NCBI GenBank assembly: GCA_948567375.1
Contig: OX419761.1
Location: 42,658,501-42,722,500, forward strand
Direction of reading: 5' to 3'
Source of the DNA: Lunularia cruciata
Lineage: Eukaryota; Streptophyta; Marchantiopsida; Lunulariales; Lunulariaceae
DNA: 64,000 nucleotides
Part shown: positions 36,651-47,137 of the stretch, piece by piece
Layout: each line of letters begins with the position of its first letter
Position numbering within the stretch: position 1 is the stretch's first letter
The notes under the pieces: model-generated
Told to the model about the DNA's origin: nothing
Seen by the model: only the letters and a program-made list of their open reading frames with translations
Database searches by the model: none
Made by a program: the position numbers and the translations under genes

Positions 36651-37800
36651 AGAGCTGAGGCATTTCATGGAAGGAACTTTGGTTGAGAATAGAAACCTTT
36701 GCAAGGAGGCATTGATGGGAGTGCTGCTGGAAGGTGAAGGAAGAGGTCCGGAGAGTGAGTTGTCTTTACTGTTGTCAAACAGAGTGTGTGTGAAAAGCGC
36801 CAGCTGAAATGATTTTCTGTCATAAGTTAGTGCAAACACTGTATGAACTGGAGTTGGATGGCTTGTCCAAACTTGTGAACCTTGCAGCTGAAATTTTATG
36901 AATGACAAATCTTGAGACGGTGATGTGTTCAAGCTGTGACTAGCGTCAATGAAGCTCCATTTTAGGAGCTCTCAGTCCGTCTATATGAATGGTTTGATTC
37001 AGTAGTCTGGGTGCCAGTTTGAGCCCGAATAGAAAATATTTGTTGTTTGTAAAATTCCCAGCCATTTCTAGGAACTGTCGGATCCACAACCATAGCTGAA
37101 CTGCGTGAGCTAGCCAGTTCTATGAAGGCTGAGAACAAGCACAAACCCTTGAGAAACCCAACCTCAAGAAACAGAGAAAACCCCAAATTCTTACAGAGCT
37201 GAGATTTCCAACACACCAGGAATAGGAAGAGAATGATAGTCTACAAGAAACTCTAAATCAACTACAATAAAGACAAGCTAAGCACAAGCAGCCAGGTGCT
37301 CGGTGCACTCTCAAGGCCAAAAAAATTCCTTGACACCGCTTTCTTGGAGTGCAAGCCAAGTTAATCGAGAAGCTTCTCAAGAAGCTTCCTTCTAGAAGCC
37401 GTTTACTTGGCATGCAAGCTAAGCTAGTTGGAAGCTTCTATAAGCTTCCTTGTAGAAGCTACCTACTTGGAGTGCAAGCTAAGCTAGCCGGGAAGCTTCC
37501 CAAGAAGCTTTCTAGATACTTCTGGAATATTCTAGGCTAATTTGTCTTATTTGCTACTTTGTTAGCCCTACTAACTTTATCGCTAAATTCCATATTGTTA
37601 TATATTCCTCCATTGCTAGTTGGTGACGTCCTCATTGCAAGTGAAGCTTTGAACTCCTAGATGACCATTTGTGCATTCTTGAGATGAGATAGAGGTTCCC
37701 TTCATATGGCATCATGAAGGAGATACCCTTTCCAAAGGACCTCGTACTCCATATGTTGTTGATGACCTCGCTGAATGTGGTGATGCGCAAGGATACGATC

Positions 37801-38491
37801 TATAAGCTGGCTTGTCTCTCACTCAGGATGAACCTCTGATGGCTATTATGGTAGCGCACCATGGACTAAGAAGGCAAGGAACCCCAACTCCATCATACTC
37901 CTCCAAGGCTAACACTTCAAGACTCAAGACATTGCTCACTAGAGAACTCAATGAGAGAGAGATAGTTGCAAATGAAAGGATGATGAGTACCTCCTCACCC
38001 CTTGTTTATATACTTGTGAAATAATTATGTACCAAATTTACTAATTACCGTAGTAACTCAAGTTACTAAACTAAAAGTCAAGTAAAGTCAAAAAGTAGAA
38101 AGGAATATCCATTCACATGGGCATATTTCACTAGCATGTGATCTTATCTTGACCCAACCACTAAGTCAAGGATTCCTTCACATGGTCTATCCTTGGACTA
38201 TAGAAGAATCCAAAACAAAAAGGCTTGCGGGCCCAAGAGTTCTCAATTCTTTCCTCAAAGGCAAACACCTAAGAATAATACCAAGTCAACATACTAGAAT
38301 CCAAAATAGTGGTGCTCATCTTTTCTACTTCCTCTAAAGTAAAGTTCCCTCTATCTTAGCTATGACTAACTTTAGCTAATCATGACTAATGTAGAACCAT
38401 CCTTTATCTCTATATAAATAATATGTCTCAAGTACTTGTAATACCAAGCTAAATATCACAATACCACACACATGCACAAATGGGTGTTACA
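37801..38491 (-). repeat. A2: family A LTR in the E2/B2 mosaic
   Basis: Matches the A-inner LTR along its length. Its left end is tataagctgg for tgtgagccgg and its right end is GTTACA. The left flank gatc directly continues chromovirus sequence (gcaaggatacgatc). On the right it is followed by about 35 bp of family B methyltransferase sequence, not by the family A polypurine tract. Confidence 0.85.
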
Positions 38492-38525
38492 AATCTCACT
38501 CTAGCTGCATCCAACAATACAATAG
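38492..38525 (-). repeat. Short family B methyltransferase segment between A pieces
   Basis: The sequence ctctagctgcatccaacaat matches the B2 methyltransferase coding region near 41672-41692 (the DAAKVGS part, just before motif VIII). It lies between the A2 LTR and the A2 gag fragment and is a recombination scar. Confidence 0.7.
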
Positions 38526-39894
38526 AAGAGTCAATATCATACCTAACTTCTTCATCAACCTTTTTGACATGGCATTTACTGCTGATCCTCCATCAACCAA
38601 TGCATCCTTGATGTTGTGACCATTCACTCTCACATCAATCTTGGAGGCATATTCACAAGCCTCCCATTGTGCTAGCTTGGCATCCATCACCCCCATTGAT
38701 ATTGAAGACTTTGCATTCTTCTTCCTCTTGCTCCTTGTAGAACTCAAACCACCTCTAAGCTCTTTTCTCAAGGTAGGGTTCAAAGCAATCAATTGGCCCA
38801 CTGTGATGTTAGCCTTGTGGCTACCAACATCCTCCAACACATTGTAGTTCCACTGTTGCTTTGAAATCAAGAAATCTTCCATCCCCAACTTCTTCCTTGG
38901 AGTCTTTGTTGTTGATGGTGTTGATGTGCGAGTGCTCCTAGTAGACATAGGAGTATCCTTGCTTGGAGTAAATCCTTGAGAAGAGTGAACATCCTTTGCA
39001 AAATGAGCTCTCTTCTTCTCTTGTGCCAAAAGCTCCAAATTAAAACCCTTGGAGTTTGAGCACTCTTCCTTCTCATACTTGCTCTCAACCACATCTATGG
39101 ATGCTATCCCCTTACCTCTATTTGGATTAGGTGCCACTTGGGTCTCACTACCTCCCTCTTTCCCTCTATTGGCTCTCTCATAACTCCTTCCTCCATGGTA
39201 AGTGGAATTTGGGCAATTCCTTTGGATATGGCCTCTTCTTCCACAACCAAAACAATTTCTATCATTGAAATTGTTGGCTGGTTGGCCTCCTCTATATGGA
39301 TAGTTTCCATAACTCCTAGGCCCCCTTTGTACATTCTGATCCACCTCTCTCTTCTCCTATAGTTGCACCACATTGATCTTGAGATCCGCAGGTTGTTTTG
39401 TGATGGTTTGAAGTGGATCCTTTGGTTGAGGTGCAAGAACTGGAGCAACTACTACTTGTGGTGCAACCCTTGCCACCAAAGTATGAGAATTTCCACCATA
39501 CTTATAGCCTTGAGGAGGATGCACAACCTCCTTCACCACCAAATCACTCTCATCTCCTTCCAAACTCTCCTCCATACAAATTGTGATCTTGATAGCTTCA
39601 ACCTTGGAACAAAGTTGGTCATATCTCACCTTGCTTCTAATTTGTGGTCTCAAACCTCCCACAAAATTCTTGGTGAGCATGGCTCCTATGCCAATCATAG
39701 TAGTCTCCACATCATCCCCACCCTTCCTCAATACTATGCAAAATCTAGACTCTAACTTTTCCACTCTTTCCACATAGAATCTCACTTTCTCTCCATCTCC
39801 TTGTTTGAGAAAGGTAACCTCATTCATCAATCTCTCATAACTCTCATCAGGGAGAAAGTTCTCAAAGTCAAACTTTCCCAAGACTTAGCTTCCC
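38526..39894 (-). pseudogene. Family A gag-protease fragment in the mosaic (A2)
   Basis: The minus strand encodes the family A gag from FLPDESYERLM through the knuckle CFGCGRRGHIQRNC (a full CCHC) to the protease start VDGGSAVNAMSKRLMKKLG. It corresponds to residues about 81-520 of the A-inner polyprotein. The upstream end joins family B RT sequence at about 39894, and the downstream end joins family B methyltransferase sequence at about 38526. A start codon and the rest of pol are absent. A stop interrupts the frame near 39350. Confidence 0.8.
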
Positions 39895-40847
39895 CCTAGA
39901 CTCTTCTTCAACAATACAGTGGCACTAAATCCTCTAACATAGTGGTGATAGAAGTTTCCCAACCAAAGGAATACTTGCACTTTACTCACATCCGTAGGTT
40001 GAGGAATACATGCAATAGCCTCCACCTTGGTGTGCTGAACACCAAGTCCTTCGGGGTAGATAGTGTGACCCAAATACTCAACTTGCTCATGGAACAACCT
40101 ACACTTCCCAAGATGTAATTTGAGTCCATGAGATCTCAATCTCTCAAACACCTCCAACAACTGTCTCTCATGCTCCTCCATAGTAGTGCTATAGACCAAA
40201 ATGTCATCAATATAGTACCAAGCAAAATCCAATCAAGCTAGGATCCTATCCATGACCCTCTAGAACTTGGTAGGAGTGTCCTTTAACCCAAATGGTAAGA
40301 ACCTCTACTGATATAACACATTCTTACGGTGAGGATCAATAGCCCAAAATGCTATCTTGAACTTATCCTCCTCCTTGATTGGAAACTGATGATATCTTGC
40401 TCAAAGATCCAAAGTACTAAAGACCTTTGCATGCTCAATCGTATCAAAGATCTCCTTTGGTGTAGGCATGGCATACCAATCAGCTCTAGATTGTTGGTTG
40501 ATAGGATGATAATCTCCACATATCCACCTATTTGTGTAGTTACCTTGCATATCCTTCTTGGCTGGCATCATTGTAGCTGATCCATACTCTCTATGTGAAA
40601 TATCCATCAAACCAGCCTCAAAAAAGTCTCTACTCTGACTCTTAATCAATGTCCTCTCTATATCACTATATTGATAAGGGTGTCGGAAAAATGGCGTATT
40701 GCTAGTCAGCTCAATCCAAATATCTGGTCCCTTTAGAGCACCCAAATCCTTCATACTAAAGGGACAACAACTCGTGTAGCTCCTCAAGAACCTCCAAACT
40801 CCCGTCTTTCCTCTCTTGTAAGCTTGGGTCCAAGATCTGGCTCCCAA
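39885..40847 (-). pseudogene. B2 reverse transcriptase (broken)
   Basis: The first piece (40847-40401) has PYQYSDIERTLIKSQ, NRWICGDYHPINQQSRADWYAMPTP and ends VFSTLDL. Then come stop-containing sequence with FLPFGLKDTPTKF and a second piece (40232-39885) with the catalytic box YYIDDILVYS (about 40203-40217) and GKCRLFHEQVEYLGH. These are standard Ty3/gypsy RT blocks in the right order. The piece ends after the connection-region phrase and before RNase H, where family A sequence takes over. Confidence 0.82.
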
Positions 40848-41224
40848 GTATCTTTTGTAACTTTGTAGGAGTAGAAGATGTACTGACTAGCTGCTACATT
40901 GGACCATTGGGAGCAATAGTTTCATGCTCCTCAGCACTAGAGGTTCCAACACTTAGTGTGAAAAACTCCCTCCACTCTAGCTGCAAGCTCCACACATCCT
41001 CTAGCAGCATCCCAAGTAGACCAACAATGTAATCCAAGTAGCCCGCGCTCACCTGGATGGACTCCAAGTAGACCACTCTTCCTAGTAGCCACTGGCTGCA
41101 TCCCAATAATACCATGTCCACCCAATCCATCAACCCCAACATATGCCTGAATTGTCTCAATAGGCAAAAGACTCACAAGTGTCCAAGTGTTGATGCCTAT
41201 CAAATGCATCCTATGCTGCTCTGC

Positions 41225-42180
41225 CAAGCCAAGGCTCACAATCCAAGGCAAACAGTTCAAGTCCATAACTTGACCTAACACCTAACGCTTGGATGCCTCT
41301 AACACTACTGGAACAACGATAATACCGATGCAAAAACCCATTGCACGATCTCTCTCATCGGAATTGAGCTCCACCAACTGCTATAATTGTGAGTCCCAAA
41401 CAAGTCCAAGACCTCCCTCTCAAAAAGCATGGGAGCTTGGGAAACTCATAAGTGTGAGAAAAGCGGCTCTAGGCTGTCCAACTAGGTTCACCACTAACAT
41501 AGATGACCTATCAGCCACTACCACTATCTGAGATTGACGCCCAACATCCAAGATGTAATCAACAATGATGTGGTCTAGTTGCTGAATCTCATCATATGCA
41601 TGTTGCAAAACCTCTTTGGGTAAGAGGTTCATCCACCAAAATTGAAGACAATGAGCCCGTGATCCCACTTTAGCTGCATCCAACAATACAGTAGGTCCCA
41701 TCCAAGAATGGACTTGATGTGTACTTGCCACCACCATAGTGCAAGAATCACCCATCAAAGGAATGATCTCCAAAAGGTAAGCTAGAGAAACAAACTGATG
41801 GACCTAGAGATGTCGAAGTATGCAAAACATCTCCCAAAACACTCTAAAACAAGGATCCTAAAGACCCAAACCTTGACCAACATATGTATGTCCTTGACAT
41901 GGCCATCCAAAAATCACCAAATGAATAGGCCCATGTTGCTCTAGATCATGCGCCCACAGTAAGGAAATGTTTGTTGGTAGGGCCTTTTGGTAACCTTTGA
42001 CTGCTGACATCAATAATAACTCAGGATACCAATAGGCCAAGTGTACCATATGATGTAGAGAAACTCACCTATCAATCTCATCTCTCTTTACATACAAGTA
42101 CCTCGGTACTCATATACCCGCTTGTAGTACCACAACTAGTCTGGTGCTAATCCCACCAAACAACTCCAATAGACATACTC
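41225..42180 (-). pseudogene. DNMT3-type C5-cytosine methyltransferase domain of B2 (broken)
   Basis: Same motif order as in B1. Motif I is LLELFGGIST (about 42147-42170). Motif IV keeps the catalytic Pro-Cys-Gln (FGWPCQGHT, Cys codon 41897-41899). Motif VI is changed from ENI to EII. Motif VIII GSRAHC precedes FWWMNLLP, and the final block VLGQVMDLNCLPW lies near 41240-41280. Stops include LGL-stop-DP after motif IV and a TGA in place of the motif I-side CGA Arg. It lies directly between the protease and RT of the same element, so it was a domain of the polyprotein. That it methylated element DNA is an inference from the family. Confidence 0.83.
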
Positions 42181-42674
42181 CCTCTACTAGATACTGCCAA
42201 GCAACAAGTGTGGTATCCAGAGGTAGCAAGGTACAAAGGCTCTACTAGAGACTCATATTCACACTAGTCTCTTGGTGGTACAAAGGCTCCACTCCAAGCC
42301 TACTGCACCAACTGATTTGCATGTTGCTGCAATGCCTCCTCCAAACTCCACAATAGAACATCCAAGGTGGATGGAAAAATCCTACTTGTACTCTAAATTT
42401 GAGTGATCTCCTCTGGTACTAGAGTATCCTCTACATAGGCATTTTCCTCCAATAAGTCACTAGACCAAGTAACAAAACCACTGAAAGCTGAAACTAAAGC
42501 CATGGTCCTGGACTATAGTGAGCAAAGACAACCACTACTAAAGCATATTGGTAGGTGATATACTTATCCCTCACCATACTTCCAACCTTGTCTATAGGAG
42601 GTGTCTACTCTCAATAGTTGATACTAAAACCCATGGGATATAACACTACTCCCCCAACTAGCACATCATATGAC

Positions 42675-43196
42675 TCAACTATTTTTTCTCACTACCAAGC
42701 TATCAGTCAGGTGACCAGGCTGAACCTGGACAACAAACTCCCCACGTGTGATGTATTGTGTCAAACCACCACCTAGAGATGTCTGGATCTGAAATGGACA
42801 CCTCTCCACATTGGTCTTCCGTAACTCTAGTCTGACAATTGTAGCCTTCCCCAACATAAGGGGCTATGCACCAGAGTCTAATAAGACACTATGTGGTGTA
42901 TAGACCTTCCTTGAAGGTCCCACCAAATGGAAAATTCCCCTCTTGTTATCCAATAAGACAAAACTAGGCATGAACCGTGCTCTCTCAAAGGCCGGTCTAG
43001 CTGGCAACTCCTCCAATCTAACCATTGCTGCTTGCCATAAACCATTGGTCGCTAAGTGCATCCTATGCTCCTCAACCAAGCCAACTCCACTATCAACTAC
43101 CTCTACTCTAGAAGTAGGAACTACATCATCCCTACTCTCACAAAGCATGGCAGCCAATCTGAACACTGGGGCTGGGTCAACTCCCAATGTACACAT
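42675..43196 (-). pseudogene. B2 aspartic protease region
   Basis: The minus strand reads KVYTPHSVLLDSGA, a stop, then PLMLGKATIVRLEL. D-S-G-A is the retroviral-type aspartic protease signature, intact here and mutated in B1. The stop directly after it and another near 42675 end the frame. The following linker runs into the methyltransferase. Confidence 0.7.
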
Positions 43197-43329
43197 GTCA
43201 TTGGCTGAAAATAAAGGATAACATACAATCAGCTGAGCCGCCCCAACATCGTGCTAGACTCAGTTTGTGTAGTAGCAGGTCGTTGACTAATAGGGAGTCT
43301 ATCATGCACCCCATCACCACCTACCACAT

Positions 43330-44439
43330 CTACAATAGGATGTCTAGGAGCCATGGATGACATCTATAGGGCCTCAGAGAGCGTGAAAGATTAGGGAAGT
43401 CTGACCTATCTCCCAACCTCTCCTCTCTGTGGGCTATTGATGCTCCTCTAGGCTCTGGAGCACAAACTACACTCTTAGTCACTATTGTAGATGCATCTAC
43501 TTGTGCTGCTCTGCACATGAAGTCCAAAGCATCTCTATCACCAACATATGAGGTAGAAGCTTTAGCACCCAAATCTGATCTCCTTTGAGCAATGACCATA
43601 CTAGCCAATCTTTACTCCAATTGCTCAATCCAAGTAGCCATAGTTGTATCAAAAGTAAGGGTAGGTAATGCACCTCTACTAGGTGTAGATCCTCTACCAC
43701 CTTGTCCTCCATGAACTAGAGTTCCTCTATTACTTGCCATAGCAGCCCTACCACTCCGTAACTCTGAGTATAGGTCAAAGCACCGGCCGGTCACTAGTGT
43801 GACCAAATTTGTGGCAATGCTCACATTGTCTCTATGCTGGTTGCAATGCACTTGAGGTATCAGGCCCACTACCCTGAGTGCACTCTCTCTTGTGATGAGG
43901 TCCACCACAAGTCTAACAAGCCACACCTCTACTCATTGGCTATTGTTGACCCAAAAATGAAGGTAAAGGTCTAACTATAGTAGGCTCTCCACTTGCTCCA
44001 TAGGACCTAGGATGTCCAACCTATCCTCAAAAAACAGCTAGATGTGGTGCACTTTGTTGCACTCTAGAAGAAGTCACAACTATGGATGAGGACTCCCTAC
44101 CAAATCCAGATGTCACCACTCTCTCCTCCACCATGTTGAGCTTAATATGCTCAACCAAACCAAAGACCACTACCAAATTGGGCGAAGTAGCATGTAACAA
44201 TGTATCATCACAAACTCTATGCCTCAACTCCCTATCCAATATCCTATACCAAAATTAGACTGCCTGGGCCTCAGTAACTCCCTAAGTGAAACTGATCAAC
44301 CGCCTCATGCGAGTGTATGCCTTGTGTAGGCTCTCTCTAGCCTTTTGTTGGAACTCGTGCAAGCTCCTCAACTTGTCAATCTGCACTCCTTGGTAGTTCT
44401 ACCTCAAACACTAGAAGAACTCTACCATGGCATTAAACC

Positions 44440-44479
<40 letters not shown>

Positions 44480-45195
44480 ACCACATCACCTCTTGTAGTA
44501 GTAGCTCCACTCATAGTAGCATCATCTCCAAGAGATCCACCAATGCTACTAGAGCTAGAACTTGTGATCATAGTCAATCTACCCCTAGAAATTGAGCCTG
44601 AAGTAATGGAGACATAATTTGGAGACCAATATTGGCTCCATAGCTCAATCTCCTCCAAGTAAGCTCTCTTGAAGTAATGGTAATCGTCCATCGGTGGACC
44701 TTCTAGATGTTGAAATAAGCCTTTCCATGCCACGAAGGATGTGAACAAAGTCAGGTTCCGCATCTACTACAGATCATACCAACTACCAAACTCTTGGATG
44801 AAGTCATTCACCTCAATGGTACCCATTTGTACCAAAGTAACACCTTTGGAGGCTCCATAAATCTTATCCATGTCCCACAACAACAATGTAGACATGCCAA
44901 GTGCACTCCTAAATGGATCAACTCTTGTGTCAAACTCCAACTTAGAGTCAATCTCCTCCTTCATTGGGACCTGAGATATAGGCTGATACCGAGCACCACT
45001 TTGAGTAAACCCACTACATACTATAGGGCTATTTCCTCTCGAATCTCCAACAAACTCTGTCATGACAAAGTAATTGCAAATTGCCAACTGCAAATCAAAA
45101 CCACAAATTGCAACCGGAAACCGCAAGTACCCCACCAAGTGCCAAAACCACCACCAAGCACCACCATGTGCCAACACTAACGGAACGCTACCCAC
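43330..45195 (-). pseudogene. B2 gag (broken)
   Basis: The N-terminal piece (45195-44767) has VMTEFVGDSRGNSP and LLWDMDKIYGASKG. The next (44763-44422) has LFTSFVAWKGLFQHLEGPPMDDYHYFKRA and a Ser-rich run. The middle part is disturbed by an (AT)n run at 44443-44477. The knuckle region near 43780-43830 reads CEHCHKFGHTSDR with the last Cys displaced by a short ccgg duplication. Conservation with B1 and B3 identifies it as gag. Confidence 0.65.
44443..44477. repeat. (AT)n microsatellite
   Basis: About 17 AT dinucleotides in the B2 gag region. B1 lacks them at the matching place, so the run grew after insertion. Confidence 0.95.
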
Positions 45196-45467
45196 TAATG
45201 TAACTCTAATTGAGACAATTGCACTAGGGGAAGAGTGACTTGTAACCTACCATCACAACATGCACTCTCACGGTCTGCAAGTCATCATTGCAACCTCATT
45301 ATCAAGAGCACACCAGAGTGCAAATGCTCTAAATTTAGGGCACCTCACACAAACATGGTGCACAAATAAGAAGCAGAGAATGGAGGGGGTCCAATCACAA
45401 GAATGCTAAACAAAAATGCTTCATTTCATAAATCAACACGGGATTGACTTTGCCACCATTTGGCATT

Positions 45468-46348
45468 TGATATAAACGGAGTACCTATCTACTTCTTGAG
45501 CTACAAGGATCACTCAGAATGGGATCAAAGTTCTTTTGACATAAAATCTGGCATAAATCTCTAAAATTGGCTGACCGCTAAATCCTCTGCTAACTCTTCA
45601 CTCAAGCCAAATTGGATAAATAGGTTTTGTCCAATCTGTAATTCACGAGGATCTGCTCCTAACTCTACCTTCAATTTCACTTTTTGAGCTCAACTTGCAA
45701 CAAATTGGTCCTGCTTTCACCTCTTGAGCTCAAAACCACAACTACCGCTTGAAAACTGCTTCTCTTTGGTTCCAAATTTGCATCACTTCTAAACACAATC
45801 TCTTATAGGGAAATCTGAACTATTCAATCAAGACACCATGATCAATCGGGCTTGGAAATACCACCAACACTCGCCGTTCTTACACCCAATTTCCTCCTGA
45901 CTCACTTCTTTGATGTAATCAGATTGTTTACAACTCGAATCAACTCAAATCAGATTAGTACTTGATCTGATCCTCAACAACTTGCCAACAATAGGGCACT
46001 GATTATAGTCAAGCCACACCCACTCTAGCTAAGAGACTCCAAGTGATGCTTACCGGCTTTTTGTCCATTTTAGCCAAGACTCAAAGGTTCAACATCAGAG
46101 AAGTGAGCTCTCTAGAGCTTCACTTCCAGGGTACACTCTTGATTTTGACCTAGGTCTCATCCCAAAGGTCCTATTGATGGCACTCCCAACGGTGCGGATG
46201 GTGTGCCCCACCCCAAACACAAAACTTGACCGTCAAAAAGTAGTCTATGAGTAACTGCCAAAATACCTCTAACTATTATCATTGTGTCTACTACATCTAG
46301 TGTCCGAGCAATCTAGATGCAACATTACAAATGGCATGAGACTGTTCT
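45468..46348 (-). repeat. B2 5' LTR
   Basis: About 880 bp, reverse complement of the B3 LTR with an internal loss of about 400 bp. The outer end TCTCATGCCATTTGTAATG is mutated from TGTCA. The inner end TATCA precedes the AATGCCA spacer and the primer-binding site. Confidence 0.75.
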
Positions 46349-46683
46349 TGTTCATCCAACAATTGAGTAAGGTACTTGATTGCTGTTGCATAGCAATGAT
46401 AACATCTGGTATTGCCGCCATGGCTACTATTCTATCCCACTCCTCTCAATTTATCTAACACATAGATGCAACACGTCCACCATTCTCCATAAGTTACATT
46501 CAGAAATATCAAGGTTCCTTAGACAAGGTAATCATATGAAAAAAATCTTGCCCAAAGCGCGAGATGATGAATCATGTGAAATGATACTTGGGTAGTACTT
46601 GGACACAAAAATCCCAATGGTTTTGTGGACGTGGATTTGGTGGTCCATAAATTCCATCCATCCCATTCCTGCTCTGATACCAA
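46349..46683 (-). pseudogene. E2 gag 5' fragment and leader
   Basis: Follows E1 at about 18770-19114 (landmark ttgttcatccaacaattgag). It contains the exact initiator-Met primer-binding site TGGTATCAGAGC at 46671-46682 on the minus strand. It abuts the B2 LTR directly on the left. Confidence 0.8.
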
Positions 46684-47109
46684 TGTAAAAGACCAAGACC
46701 AAGGATAGAAATAAGAGAATAGAAGATCACATTGGGACACTTGAATGTGAGTAAATTCTGAATGCCTAGCATGAGTTTTGGCTCTTATATTTATAGGGAT
46801 CCTACAAGGCTCTTGAGAAGCTTCTCAAGAAGTTTCCTTGAGCCACTTTCTTGGAGTGCAAGCCAAGTTAATTGGGAAGCTTCTCAAGAAGCTTCCTTCT
46901 AGAAACCACTTACTTGACATACAAGCTAAGCTAGTTGGAAGCTTCTAGAAGCTTCCTTCTAGAAGTTACCTACTTGGAGTGCAAGCTAAGCTAGTTGGGA
47001 AGCTTCCCAAGAAGCTTCCTAGATACTTCTAGAATATTCTAGGCTAAATTTTCTTATTTGCTACTTTGTTAGCCCTACTAACATTGTCGCTAAACTCCAT
47101 ATTGTTACA
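46684..47109 (-). repeat. E2 5' LTR
   Basis: 426 bp, TGTAAAAG to GTTACA, homologous to the E1 LTRs and to the split LTR 34328-37603. It has the CTATAAATA promoter box near 46788-46798. Followed by the duplicated target acctt. Confidence 0.88.
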
Positions 47110-47137
47110 ACCTTACACTCCAAAGCAAAATGATGTT

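Larger units (their letters stand above)
34491..37335. mobile_element. F: 2.8-kb insertion with minisatellites, in the E2 3' LTR
   Basis: The insert begins TGTCGTCG and ends TTGACA, flanked by ccgt (34487-34490) and ccgc (37336-37339), a 4-bp duplication with one mismatch; other E LTRs are uninterrupted here. About 30 bp in lies TGGTGCCATTTGG, which resembles plant retroelement primer-binding sites. More than half of it is tandem repeats. There is no RT or transposase motif, so it is non-autonomous. Class unknown. Confidence 0.6.
39885..46348 (-). mobile_element. B2: Ty3/gypsy family B copy with methyltransferase between protease and RT
   Basis: Minus-strand order: 5' LTR (45468-46348), primer-binding site candidate (45441-45458, TGGTGGCAAAGTC), gag (45195 to about 43330), protease with VLLDSGA (about 42875-42890), methyltransferase (about 42180-41225), RT (40847 to about 39895). 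The copy then ends at a junction with family A gag, so RNase H, integrase and 3' LTR are missing. This copy fixes the domain order. Stops break all parts. Its LTR lacks about 400 bp found in the B3 LTR. Confidence 0.85.
34328..47109 (-). mobile_element. E2: chromovirus remnant carrying nested insertions
   Basis: Same family as E1. The 3' LTR is at 34328-34490 plus 37340-37603 (split by F). Internal 3' sequence covers 37604-37800, internal 5' sequence 46349-46683, and the 5' LTR 46684-47109. A perfect 5-bp duplication acctt (34323-34327 and 47110-47114) and the restored copia frame across it prove that the two distant ends belong to one insertion. Most of the E2 interior is missing and is replaced by the A2/B2 mosaic at 37801-46348. 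Confidence 0.87.
32740..47137 (+). mobile_element. Ty1/copia remnant, host of the nested cluster
   Basis: Three pieces read in one order on the plus strand. 32740-33014 covers the protease end (DIWFVD then a stop) and the pre-integrase phrase GVRGISISCEIDARRQGSIK and FNIGQVAYKGIQT. 33655-34327 continues TYTKDVCYMEKD, then integrase (CDGCVLGK, SSIGGSRYYLLFKDE, KLQFDKGGEYIE). 47115-47137 continues the same codon series (TPKQNDV). Insertions separate the pieces: a 635-bp unit, then E2, then B3. Many stops show that it is dead. LTRs were not found; its 5' end is eroded and its 3' end lies beyond B3. Confidence 0.8.
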
